64,000 nucleotides of DNA from Membranipora membranacea (GCA_914767715.1 OU612074.1:6093501-6157500), one strand, 5' to 3'; shown: positions 37,251 to 48,900, counted from the stretch's first letter. Numbers and translations are program-made. The notes: generated by a model not told the origin, from the sequence alone.

Positions 37251-37989
37251 CAGAATAGGGTTCGCAGAATTGAGCGGTACCAGATTCAAGAACACACTGC
37301 TAGCAGAAGAATATCACATGTTGGCGACTGACACTCCCCTTTTCATTGACAATCAGTTATTGGTATCCTAATTGAGCCGTGCTTTTTCCTACACACATGA
37401 AATATTATTCTCATGAGTTTTTCCAACGGATGGCCTTAGGACTAAGCCTTAGTTGTCTGCACATTGACACATTCAAGACAACAAAGTCGCTTTGACAAAT
37501 CATAAAACATACAGGAAATGCCAGCCGGATTTGGCACTATGTATCAACTTTCCCTGAATTGCGAACCTAAGCATGCCAAAAACAGCCAATTTAAGGGGCT
37601 TTTTGATGTTTTTTTGGCATTCTGCTTTGCGCAATTAGGGGTAAACTGATTAGGCTTCATACTTGAGAGCTTTCACAAAAAATGTTGTCTGACCCTAGTT
37701 ATGGCCCTTTTGACAGCACATTTAGCGTTGTGGAAAAATGAGGCCAAATGTATCTCCCATGACAGTCTGTGCTGATCTTGATCAATTTGTTATACTGCTG
37801 AAAATCCAGGTGTGTGTCATTCAAACAGCACTTCAGTGGAAAATAGCAAAAAATTTGGCTCATACATACTCAATCTATCTAAAATTGTTGCTCAAAAATT
37901 CACATTATATGCTCAAATTTAAAAAAATCACACACATTATGATAAAAATGATAGAGTGCATGTCTTAACGACAGGATACGGGAAGTGAA

Positions 37990-38172
37990 TTCGGTAGTCA
38001 GGCTAAATTACGGAGTCAAGTTTCAGTAGATGGATCATAGTTTTATATTTGCGGCCAAGTTTTACCGACTGGGACCAAGTTTCATTCAATGGGGCCGAGT
38101 CTTCTTTTTAGGGGCAGGTTTCAGAACATTGGGCCAAGTTTTATAATTGAGGCCAATATTTTTTTATCGGGG
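37990..38172. repeat. Degenerate GGGCCAAGTTT minisatellite (unit D)
   Basis: About six irregular units of 25-30 bp with core GGCCAAGTTT. The matching array in unit E (about 55150-55450) is longer. The D array ends exactly where about 685 bp of unit E (including the last LDLa exon) is missing. Confidence 0.6.
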
Positions 38173-38462
38173 CCACAGTCACAAGGTTTCTTCTTCATCT
38201 CAGCAATCAAGGGCAATGCATATACTGTGTGGTATTAGAGCCGTGACTATATCAACAACTGACTATCATTAATTAGTCTGCTATGACACATGACAGGAAT
38301 ATTTGTTCTATGGTGAATTCCCGCAATGCAGTGTCTATTTCCTTTTATGCTGAACTATGCTAGATGTCTCTCTGAATGCTGGGAAAATAAATCTGTGCAC
38401 ATTCCAACCAAACATACGTAAAACGTAGGTATTTTTAGCAGAAATATGATCTTATCACTAAC

Positions 38463-38594
38463 CTATAGCTTCACATATCTTCGCATTCTCATCACTTCAA
38501 TCACCACAATCATCACGTCCATCACATCTCCATACTATGGGCTTACACTTGCCATTGTCACATTCAAACTGTTTATCGACGCACACAAAATTGT
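38463..38594 (-). pseudogene. Broken LDLa exon (unit D relic of the membrane-protein gene)
   Basis: The same 132-nt exon as 56283-56414, with the acceptor and donor positions kept. It reads [19 protein letters not shown] and then CDGRDDCGD followed by TGA at 38497-38499, in place of the Gly codon in the Ca-binding DGSDE motif. The gene's last exon is deleted, and its upstream exons lie beyond the unit junction at about 38755, so this copy is dead. Confidence 0.85.
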
Positions 38595-38639
38595 CTACAA
38601 GACATCAAATTCCTGCTCACTTTTGGCTGTGATGGTTAC

Positions 38640-40555
38640 AGATAGGTCAATATCACAGCCAATTTAAACAATTGTTATCATCATCAGACTGACAGACCAA
38701 AAAGATATCAAAGCAATATTGATTTGTAAGGGTCAAATATGATAGATGCTGTATATATACTGAATTATTCAAATATTTTCAAACCTCAGAAGTCACACCG
38801 TAAAATATTTGCTATGGCGTAATGTTCTGATCTGTTTTGTTCTCCAAAAATGCTTATTTGATGCTAAATAATTCATATCGTTCTAATGCCAGTTCAAGCT
38901 GTATATTATTAGAGTCTCCTACACAAAGCTACATATATCGGTTTTCCTTTTCCTGAGATCCTTCAATGATCAGGGATAAATTCATAGGGATGGCCAGAAG
39001 TCTTGGCTCTACTCCTTTTCAGTGGGTATATTTTGAAGAAGCCCCTCAAACAGCAACATTTTTGAATACCCATTGATACTATTTATGTTTATCATTGACA
39101 GTATCAATGGGTGTTCAAAATGATGGCAGTTTTAGGGGAGCATGCGTTATTAGGAGGGGTTATTTAGGGGTTTTACGGATGTACCTGATTCATGTTTTTT
39201 CTGTATTCATCTATTAACATCTGAGCTATCAATCAGCTCCATGGCACGCCTCGAAACATGCCTCTTTGCCGATGTTGGGAGATCAGCCAAGAGATAACGT
39301 CATATGTACCGTATAATACTTATTATCTTAATAACTCTTTAGTTTATTGCAGGTTTGGTAAACACAAGGTATTTTGGTTCACTTAGTCTGATTAAGAGCT
39401 TTACATCCCTGATCGTCATTGTACCAGCTGACCTATCACACTTTTTGCCAAAAACTACTCAGATCTTGTTTTTTAAATTGACCATTTTCGAATTCTGAAA
39501 ACACGTTCTTCCGCTTTCATCTTTGTCACCTAACACACAGCAGTACTGATTGAAAATTAGCATACCATCACATAAACCTTTTTTATTGTCGAGCAACCAA
39601 ATGATTGATGTGTTCAGAATAGCACTAATTATACGGTCGGTTGGTAAACAGGAACCCTAAAATGGGTGGTTCAAAAAGGGTTGTGCAAATGGTATAGATA
39701 TAGATATGCTACGTCAAGCAAAGGACTGCAAGATATTTAAACCTCCTTTTCTACTGAAGAAGTCCTATTTTGGGCTATATGTGAAGAAATATCTTATCTT
39801 ATGTGTTTGTTCGCCCCTCTATTTTACCAGTCAACACCTAAATCAAATGACTAGATCAACAGATACAGTGCATCATGTGCTAATAAGTTTATAACGAACG
39901 CATAGAAAATGCAAATCATAAACAACGTCATCATCATCATTGGCAGGGCAGTATCTATGGGTTGTTTAGTAGTAGGGTCAACCAGACCTCCACAAGAAAT
40001 GTTGTGAAAATACCGCCTCATGTTTTCTGCCCCAGCCTTATTTTTAAAGTAAGTGACACCTGCTGGTGAGAAAACCTCTGATTACCAATTCAACTCAGAT
40101 CATATTGTATCTGATGCATACTTTAATTGCAAGCTTTATTGGATAAACCTCCTAAATATGCTGGCTTGATGATAGGCACAATCATTTAATCTTTTTGATT
40201 TTGAAAAATCTAAGGGGAAATGGGAGTCTTCTGTTGATGAACATGATAACATCACATCCCGTTTACACCGCAACTTCAGAAGTTTTGAAAATATTTAATT
40301 ATTTTATCATTTCCTTGTGGCCTACATTCCCATCCATCAAAAATTCAAATTAAATATGCCAATGTGGAAACACAGGAATAATTAATTAAGCTTTTGTTGT
40401 GAGCTCGATAAAGGTACCAGTTGTATGATACCACCTCATTGTTTTCCTGTCCTAAAATAATCAAAAATTTCACGTGTAGGTAAAATCTGCCTACACATTT
40501 AGTCATAGCATCAGCGAAAAAACAAAATGACCTTTTACTGTCCATTGTTTTACAT
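38640..40555. other. D/E unit junction and upstream flank of copy E
   Basis: Up to about 38755 the sequence follows 56560 of unit E. From about 38800 it follows the first bases of the window and about 16080 of unit D, so the tandem duplication junction lies at about 38755-38800. The rest is the upstream flank of copy E, with a 40-bp imperfect hairpin at 39041-39141. No exon is supported. Confidence 0.6.
39041..39141. repeat. Imperfect hairpin upstream of copy E
   Basis: Left arm GCCCCTCAAACAGCAAC through ACCCATTGATACT and right arm AGTATCAATGGGTG through TTTTAGGGGAGC pair over about 40 bp around a 19-nt loop. It is not present in the matching parts of units A or D, so it may be a small insertion. 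Confidence 0.65.
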
Positions 40556-40560
40556 TCCTT

Positions 40561-40726
40561 GTACCTGTCAGAAGCGGAACTAGTTATAGCCCCCACATGC
40601 AGGTGTGCAATATAATGGTGCATAATTAATGAGATATTTCTGTATTGAACACTATAAAAGGCAGATGTATGCCTTACTCTAATCACAGAGTTTGAAAACT
40701 AAAAACTGACAACCACAATTCTTAAG
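40561..40726 (+). promoter_or_regulatory. Promoter and leader exon of copy E
   Basis: GTACCTGTCAGAAGCGGA at 40561, GCCCCCACATGC, GTGCATAATTAATGAGA, and TATAAAA at 40653. The leader exon starts at about 40680 and ends at 40726 before GTAAGT. Confidence 0.75.
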
Positions 40727-41002
40727 GTAAGTACCTCTCAATTATGTTACAGTTTTAAATTATACTACATGTTAATAATGCATGAATTTGCCTATTCTTA
40801 TATAATCATAACTCATCAAAAGTAGCAACTTTTTAGGTTTGCTTCTATTATTCATGATCATGTGTGGGATTTTGGATGGGATCTTTCAAAAACTTTTCAA
40901 TCCATCCAAATTTTTTTGAAACATTTTAATTTTGATGTTTTTCAATATAGCTGGGAAATGGCATTCACTTACCTGATGTTATTCATTTTTAATTGTTTTT
41001 AG

Positions 41003-42052
41003 ATGAACAAGTTTATCTCCTTAGCCGTGTTTGCTGCTGTTCTTGGTGAGTAAGACATCATTTTAATTTGCAGTATAGTCTGTTCATATCTTCAAAATGA
41101 TTAGCAAACCTTAATATAAATTCGTTTGAAATCCGAGGTATTGGAACCTGCAAATTTATTTTCATTGCCAGATTTAGCCCGAACATGAAGGAAATGTTGA
41201 TCTGATAATGAAAAAGAGAATGATAATTTTTTGTACATAATGTTTGGAATGTTGACAAATTTACGCCTTTTACAAAACATGTGATTAGCTGAGTATTACT
41301 TGAACAATTATCACAAACTGAAACCTGCCTTTTCTCATAGGCCTTTGCCTTGCTGCATATGCACCTGCTCCTAAGAGTAGCAGCAATGGAAATGGCAATG
41401 AGGGCGGTGATAGCAACAATGAAATGAGTGGAGGGAGCATGATTGGCGGAGATGACGGAAGAGGTGGACATGGCGATAATGGTGGAAATGGCGGACACCG
41501 CGATAATGGCGGAAATGGTGATAATGGCGGACATAGCGGACGTGACGGACATGGCAATAATGGTGGAAATGGCGGACACGGTGATAATGGTGGAAATGGT
41601 GATAATGGCGGACATGGCGGACATGACAGACATGGGGATAATGGTGGAAATGGAGGACACGGTGATAATGGCGGAAATGGTGATAATGGCGGACACGGCG
41701 ATAATGGCGGAAATGGTGGAAATGGTGAAAATGGCGGACACGGCGATAATGGCGGAAATAGTGATAATGGCGGACATGGCGATAATGGTGGAAATGGTGG
41801 AGTCGGAAGAGTTGATGATGGCAGCAGAAGAGGACGTGGAGATGATAATGGACGAGCAGGAGGACGTACCTTTGGAGGTAAATAGTTGAATAAAAACTTA
41901 TCACCAGAGATTTCTCAGAATTCAGTCTTTGGCCTAAATGAAGCATAAGAGATGTTTGTTGTCCATACATGTAACATTGCATAGAAAGATTTCAAACATC
42001 AACTTTCAAAATTGTTTATGTTTTTTTAGGTCACTATAGCTACGTCAGCTAG
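41003..42052 (+). CDS. GDN-repeat secreted protein, copy E
   Basis: Coding exons 41003-41045 (43 nt), 41341-41877 (537 nt) and 42030-42052 (23 nt). All are GT/AG with agreeing phases, giving 200 residues. The signal peptide is [15 protein letters not shown] plus [11 protein letters not shown]. Six nucleotides are missing compared with the other copies, so PAPKRGSSSNG becomes PAPKSSSNG and the dibasic site is lost. The body carries a 27-residue higher-order unit ([18 protein letters not shown] then HxGxDxHGN) three times, followed by shorter repeats. The tail is [19 protein letters not shown] (RGD kept), then GHYSYVS. Its first exon differs from that of copy D only by conservative changes, as expected for a recent duplicate. 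Confidence 0.88.
41470..41800 (+). repeat. 81-bp higher-order coding minisatellite in copy E
   Basis: About three units of 81 bp (27 codons, three nonapeptide equivalents), then shorter 9- and 6-codon units. The period differs from copy A (63 bp) and copy D (27 bp). Confidence 0.7.
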
Positions 42053-44435
42053 GTAAAGAATGAGAAAGTGGGAAAAGATACTCTGATTGTTCATCATCAA
42101 GCTTATATGTTCTTTCTATAGTCATTTTGTATAATTGAAAACAACTATTCATTCTTTAACTTTGCTTCATAATTTTTTTAGCGAGATGCATTAAAACTGA
42201 TTCCTAAACAATGAAATAAAATTTATGTTTGATCTTTATGCAACAGAAATAAACATATTATTTGTCAAAACACTTGATATGATTACTGTGCTCATTCTTG
42301 TGTGAAAAGCAATCTCCATTCAAATTTCTCTCAACATATTTGATAATGACTGAACCATTAAATATCAGGCATCAGGCCTCAGATATTTCAAAATTAATTT
42401 GTTGGATATAGTTTATTCGCAAAAGTTGCATTTGGCAAACTTGAAAGATTGGATACTCATAAAACATATATGATGTTAAAGGAAACTCTGATATAACATT
42501 TTATCAAAATCCACAATGGGGTCATTTCGGTAACGTCCTCCCTTTCAGAGTTAGATTGTACAAGTATCTATAATAAAGGGAAATATCAATCAAGATAATC
42601 CTCTCAAATACATAGTTCATCAATTTCAACTTTTCAAATTTTACTCTCAGTCACAGTTAGGGATCAGATATGACATGATGTCGATTAATTCCACGGTAAG
42701 TCTGTGTTGTCAATCTTTGTTCAATTTTCTTGCAAAATAAGGCTTGAAAAGCCATAAGCAGCAACTACTTTATAAAGACCCATATCACCTTCCTGAAATC
42801 AAAATTATAATGCAAAATAAGATTACATGTTAGCAACTATCATCCAGTTAAACAAATTTATGATATTTATTGATGAAATTTATCCACCACAGTATGGATC
42901 AGACACATTATGATGTCCCTCCAGTTTAGGTCCTCTTAGCTAGCCGCTTGCCATTTTCATCCAAAAGGAGCAACGCACATCACTGTTGTATAGTTAGATA
43001 TGGTACTGTGATTTTAAAGAAGTGCCTGTTAATGCATGTTAAGCTATAGCCAGTTGAAACATAGACCTTTCCATAACTCAGCAAAGATTGTAATTAATCT
43101 ACTCCTCTTGGCTCAGTCAGGAGCTGTGTAAGATAGCTTACTTCAATGTCACAGACTAATAATTGTAATATGATGTTGAAGGCAGTTGAACTTCGATTTT
43201 TTTTAATGGGAGATGGTAACTTTGGCCAGGCCATAGCCCAGCCAGGCAGTAACTCTGCCACACAGTAACTGATTTTTGTCAACACACAATGAATAGTTTA
43301 TAGTCACAAAAATACATTATCCATGATTTATGCACATAGGATGTTCATAAATGGGAAGTTGCTAATGACGCATCAAGGTTAAAGAGCATTTAGATATTAT
43401 CTGCAATTCAATTTGAAAATGGAAATGTAGTCAATTAAAGTAAGGTCGTGGAAATGGTACATGAAAGATTAATTGCGGAAATGGTCCTTAGTTCAGGAGA
43501 TCTCCAAATTAACTTTTCAACAGGGTGGTGCCTGGATATGTCACAGCTGTAGTCTTGGATGGATTGAGACACGCTCTGGGTAGCAGCAGCGCACTATGCT
43601 GTGAGTCACAGGGCTCCCCATTGCCTTCCACTACACTCCGGGGCCAGCTGAAGTGAACCACAAGCTTGAATTTGTTATGCTCCATTTGAACTTACATTGA
43701 TAATATCCTCATCAAAGCGAACCATTCTGAATACTCTCACCTATGAAATGATAAATTCTAATAGTGAAACTTGTGGCCAAAATAATCCTTACTTCAAATA
43801 AGCATTGTAATCTTCCATTCTCACTGTGTAAACCAAGATGTTCCAATAATTTTCAAATGCCAAGGTTGGAGTTGTGTTTTCAGATATATTAGGCCGAACA
43901 GTATTTCCAACTGTGTTAATTAAAATTACAGTATGTTATATGAGCCAATGAAATGGCTCAACTGATCCAACTGACCAATAAAAGCCCTTAATGTTACAGT
44001 GGTGAACCCGTTTCAAACACTTCTTCACGGGAAAGTTAATTTTTTTTTCCATGAATGATGGGTTTTTCCCTTAGAGGACTTTTAAATGTCAGTTATCAGC
44101 CTATGACTGCCTGTTATTCTGGCACTCTGACCAGGAGCAAGTCGAACATTCACTCAAATCCTTCACCAACATTATCCTACAACTAAATTGCCTCAATTGT
44201 TATGCAGATATTATAATAATATCTACTTAGTGCCTTTTGGAAACTTAATATATGACAGGTAATAGGAGAATTAGAGTGTCGTAATTAATGAATTTATAAT
44301 AATTATTGAATGGCCTGATTCACTGCCCCACTGGCATAGTTGCATTTAGACTGGCTGATTTTGGTGCCAACCACACCCAAAAGCATCAAAACAATTAAAA
44401 ATCTGTTGGATCTTGGGGAAGAGATGGATCCAAAG

Positions 44436-44494
44436 TAGCCTGTCTTGACAAGCTTTGTTCCCCCCGACCGAACAAAGCTTGTCAAGACAGGCTA
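44436..44494. mobile_element. 59-bp palindromic insertion with 9-bp target duplication
   Basis: Two 24-bp arms (TAGCCTGTCTTGACAAGC... and its exact complement) around an 11-nt loop CCCCCCGACCG. Flanking direct repeats GATCCAAAG lie at 44427-44435 and 44495-44503. Unit D has the empty site with one GACCCAAAG (about 25869-25877). Confidence 0.85.
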
Positions 44495-44753
44495 GATCCA
44501 AAGCTGACCTGGGCCACAGACAGCAGTTCATTGACAGTTGATTTGATGAGTTGCAGCCTTGTGTGTGTGTGTGGTTTGTGTTTGTTGTGGTGAAGATGTG
44601 AAGCTGTGCATGAACCAAGTTATCGCAGCTGCGCAGCTTCTGTACCCGCCAAATGCGTTGCTCAGATGAGTCACTTCTCTCTCAATGGTCAGAATATTCT
44701 GACCAATAGGAGAGAGTATGTATCAAGGTATGTAGCAAGTTATGTATATTAGA

Positions 44754-44810
44754 GTGGATATGATATAGCCATAGCTTGGTCTGACTAAGCTATGGCTATA
44801 TCATATCCAC
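44754..44810. repeat. 57-bp perfect palindrome (unit E)
   Basis: Identical to 26440-26496: 24-bp stem and 9-nt loop. Confidence 0.9.
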
Positions 44811-45244
44811 ATATCTTCAATTGTTGGTATCAAGCTTTTTGTGCATATCTGGCAAATAATCTGGGTTTCCATGAACTTTTGAAGCTGTCTTGTCTTTGAG
44901 ATAGAGACTGAAACTAATGGTGCTTTGCGCTGTAACATTTCACCTATCTAGTAGAGGGATATTTGATATGTGAAGCTCTTCGCTCCCTCTGCTGACAAAG
45001 TTTTCAAGCCTACTGGGCCCACAACTCCTAACTGGCTTATTTGCGGCATATGCTCATCAAAAAATAACTTTCTTCACATATATTTACTCCCACTTCAGAT
45101 AACTGAAATTAAGTGCTAGAGTTAATTAAACCACCCCCAAACTTCAGCGAACACTTACTCATCTTTGGTATGTGTCACACCTGACCAAGGTGCTCTCCTT
45201 AGAACCTTACCTATGTATTTAGTATGCATATATTAGGAGGTAGG

Positions 45245-45445
45245 GTGGGTTCGAATCTCACTGCAGTCTATCTTCTACTGGGTTTGGTTGGCCCCTTGGT
45301 GTACTCCGACCTGCCTGCAAACAGAGAGCAAACTGGCGCAGACATTGCGATCTCGCCATTAAGGCAAATAACATTTCGCCGCCCATGCTTCAGGATGTGG
45401 CGTGTGATACAACATCCGATTTGAATCAACCTTTATAATCAACCT
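45245..45445 (+). mobile_element. SINE copy, tRNA-like head partly kept (unit E)
   Basis: It contains GTGGGTTCGAATCTCACTGC (B-box region of a tRNA-like head), then a body shared with the SINE at 59838-60085: GGTTTGGTTGGCCC, ACTGGCGCAG, TTTCGCCGCCCATGC. The tail is followed by ATCT/ATCC microsatellite sequence. Unit D keeps only the last part. Confidence 0.7.
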
Positions 45446-45929
45446 ATAGATGTTATAGTATAAGTTATAGTATATATTACATAAAAATCTCTTACACCAT
45501 CCATCCATCTATCTATCCCAATATTTTCATGGACCACAACAAAGCGCACTCACACTTAATTGACCAAGGTTCCAGGAAATGTGTGACAGGCTGAGCAAGT
45601 AGCAGGCTATTAAGCAGTGCCAGAGACCTTAGATTGACAGCAGTGTGTCTATCACCCAGTCCCTGCCTAGCTAGAATCTGCTTCCTGTACTGTGTCTATT
45701 CTTAATCTCAATCTTATTTATCTATGCCTATTACTATTGTCACAGGCCTTCTGTAGTTTCTTCAAGACCAGTGGTTGAGTCCCTTAGTTGTCAAGGCATC
45801 GACCACCTGGACAGTCAACCACTGGATGTATTTGAGTATTATCACATTATTTGACAATATTGTTTAAGGTAAACAGAAAGCTTTATCAGTTGGCGTCAAC
45901 TTGTTATTGGATTGATTAGGGGTTTACAG

Positions 45930-48900
45930 CAAACCACTGACACAATATCCAATCGCTTGACTTCAGGGGATTTAGATGACTTTGATTTGTCTCTACATCA
46001 AGTAGCAGAGAGTAGCAACAGGGGTAAATCATATTTTTTGTGACCGCATGTGTCAATATGTAGCCTGGTGTGCATTGCTTACTTTTTTTACAGGTTGTCG
46101 ATAGGCTGTTTTAGCTGTAGGTTTCAATCGTGTGTATTCAGCTAAGCCCTATTGTAGTCAGGAAGAAATCAAAATGCTACCATTCCTTACTATGCATCTT
46201 CTTTTTTTTTTTGGCGCCTGCAACCAACATCATACATCTAGACATTCTTGTTGCATCGCTGACACAAGTAAAATTAACAACATTAGCCGTAAATTTTTCA
46301 AAGCTGATTTTGTTTGATATATTTTAGCCTGGCGTAGATACCGTATAGTGGAAATAAGGCTCCACCTAGTGGACCTAGTTCTGAATGCCCAGAAGTGAAA
46401 ACCCAGGTAAATACTCTCTAAAGAATCACACATGAAAACAATAGTAACTTCTGTATTTTGAGAGGCCTCAATATCGCCTATATATCCTTTAAACGGAGAT
46501 CACAACATAATTTTTGATCTAAAAGACCTCCATCCTTGGTATAAAATCTTTCAGTCTTACGCTGTTTTTGATGTTGTTAATCACTGTTACCAAAATTACC
46601 ACATTAGCGCTACCTTGTTTCATTTTTAGAGTTACCCGCTCCCTGATGTTGAGAGTATAACTAAATAATGTACTTGAATGAAAATGATATCACGTGGTTA
46701 TATAGCCTGTATTGACAAGCTTCTCAATAATCCTATGCCTACTGCTATCTGAGAACAGTCTTCATCCATTGCTAGTCATGTGTTTTGGCTTATGATTGAG
46801 ATATCTTACCTGAATAATTTGCCCAATGTGTCAGTTGTAATATGTCATACATAAATAATACTTAGTTTCAAAATTTCTATTTACATAGTAAACTACTAAA
46901 AACACTGGGAGGATGTCATATCACATCTTAGAGAATACTAATTCTTCAGAGAGAATAGTTTAAGCTAACTTGGTGTGTCCTCAGGTGAGTGACTCCTTTA
47001 AACTATGCTATCTGAGGTTCTATCGATCACCAAGTCACAGGCCTAACCGAAACCTGAATTTATGTGTGCTAGCAAAACGGCAGGTAACTTTCAAACGGGC
47101 ACATCACAGATATTTGAAAAGTAATACCCAACTATTAGCCTACTTGAACCAGGCATGTTTAGTATATTCTTCAGTTTGATGTGTACTTTTGGGTTTGTTT
47201 TGCCCAAAATTTGAGCCGAAGTTTTTCACTAGAAAAAAAATAGTTGTTATGTAATGGGCCAATTTTGTTTGGCTCATTTTATCTCTTTGTATTTTGTAGC
47301 CTGGCTGGGGCTTGGGGATAATTAATGGGGTATGGTAGTCATAACATGGGAGTCAATCATTATTGTCCCATGCCTCGAATGAGTGGTCCACTCCGATTTT
47401 GAATTATGAATGGTAACAATTTCCATGACAAAACATCTGCCGTGGCCGGGGCTCGATCCCAGGTGTTCCGCGTCAATCCCCTTTGAAGGCATTGTGTTCA
47501 AGCGGCTAGGAAGTGGACTTTAATGCCATTCCCATAGATCAATCAAGCTTAAAACTGGTGACAATCGATATATCGAAACATAGTGAATGTTTGAAAGTTT
47601 TGGGTTTGAGCTGATTATGTGATGTTTATGGTCAAAAGTTTTGGGGCTGAAGTATAGAAAATCATGTTTAAGATTAGCTGTTTAGGAATCATGACCTAAG
47701 GCTATATATGCCCAGGTGACAGACACAGGTTTTCGAGTGCAGCAATATGCATTTGTGTGTTCCGGAGATTACATATCACTTATATCTCTCATCTTATCCA
47801 TCTCTTTTTTCTCTAACCTTATCACTTCATACTCATAGGATAATGTTGCCACAGGTCGGAAGATAGCCCATCCCCTCTCTCTCTCTACCCCCGACCTCTC
47901 CCTACATGTGTCATAAACTATCAAACCATGCTACCCAATAAAATAATTCCTTCAGAGTTGCTATATTAATTGCAATTACTGATTGGGCAACTTGTCTGCT
48001 AGTGCTACAATAAGATTTGACACATTTATTTATTCGCCCATAGCACAATCAATCTTAATTGACTCATGAGGAGAGCTTTCAAGGTTGATTGTCAGCCTCG
48101 GATGTACACCTCTTCAGACATTTCTCCTTAACATAACCGCTTCAGAAACTTCCAAGCCAAAATCATACCACTTTAAATGATGGTCTGCAAATGCCCTTCT
48201 ATATTATATATATCAGTACTCAAACTAATAAGACTATTGAATGTTTGAGTGACATGATATTTATTCCAACTTTACAGGCTTGCTGATGATGACTAGAGAG
48301 GGAAAAAAATTAAACAGCCCTGCCAGCAAAGATGTAAATATCCTTGACATGTTTGAGAGACCACTAAAGTCTCCAGAGGAGCTAATGCAGTTCGACAAGA
48401 AACCAAAAGATGATGATACAGAGTATCAGCAGTTCGTAAGTACACAGATGTCCATGCTAGATATTGTAAGGGTGCGCTGACCTTACATGTTGTATTGGGT
48501 ATTTGTGATCACTTAGAAGTACTACGCTACTTCGTTGCAACTTATTAACTAGTTTATTAGATAGTAAAACATGTTATACATATGAGACATAGAATATATG
48601 GTAACAAAAGGTAGTCAGGATACAGCGAGCAAACGAATATTCAATCAATTAATTTCGATGACAGCACAATCAGTCTTGAATCTTGGCACATTCTTAAACA
48701 TGATGACATATTAATGATGATGATATGAATTTCTCTATTCACATCTGATGTCATCCTTACAATATAGTCTAAGCCTCTCCCCCCCCCAGACTCATGATCC
48801 CCCCCTTGCTGGGGATCATGTATGCAACATGATTATGTATAAAACGTGATCCATTTTGGATAGCAAAGAGGCTACATAAATGAAGATATTTGTGAGAGGT

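Larger units (their letters stand above)
27372..37385 (+). pseudogene. Decayed multi-exon gene, unit D copy, unrecognised
   Basis: Exon-like segments with splice sites are kept in order in both units. In D: 27372-27465 (phase 0 to 1, QTTDRMSNRLTSGDLDDFE), 27769-27847 (phase 1, WRRYRIVEIRLHLVDLVL, TGA at 27837), 28427-28525 (phase 0, VSDSFKLCYLRFYRSP), about 29728-29941 (ERPLKSPEELMQFDKK, with a 1-base deletion relative to E), 30571-30671 joined in phase 1 to 30903-31005 (QLFHVLDSSYHRTGRMM), 34182-34301 (MMPHEFINVTDLSLHINN), and one near 37254. About 1.3 kb carrying three exons of the E copy is deleted near 31730, and a LINE sits at 32085-33370. The order, phases and protein-like substitutions argue for a real gene. 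The stops and frameshifts argue that it is dead. I cannot name it. Confidence 0.5.
42053..45220. other. Unit E downstream flank, no supported gene
   Basis: Conserved 3' flank with AATAAA near 42216 and 42249, then DNA highly similar to 23306-26790 of unit D. Differences from D include a 59-bp palindrome at 44436-44494 and replaced sequence at 44517-44740. No exon is supported. Confidence 0.55.

Noticed and set aside
2911-42052. Sea urchin 185/333 (SpTransformer) family membership
   Set aside because: The tandem array, Gly-rich region and RGD are suggestive, but the exon plan (leader, 43-nt, repeat, 23-nt) and the repeat and tail sequences do not match what I know of that family (two exons, His-rich C-terminal region).
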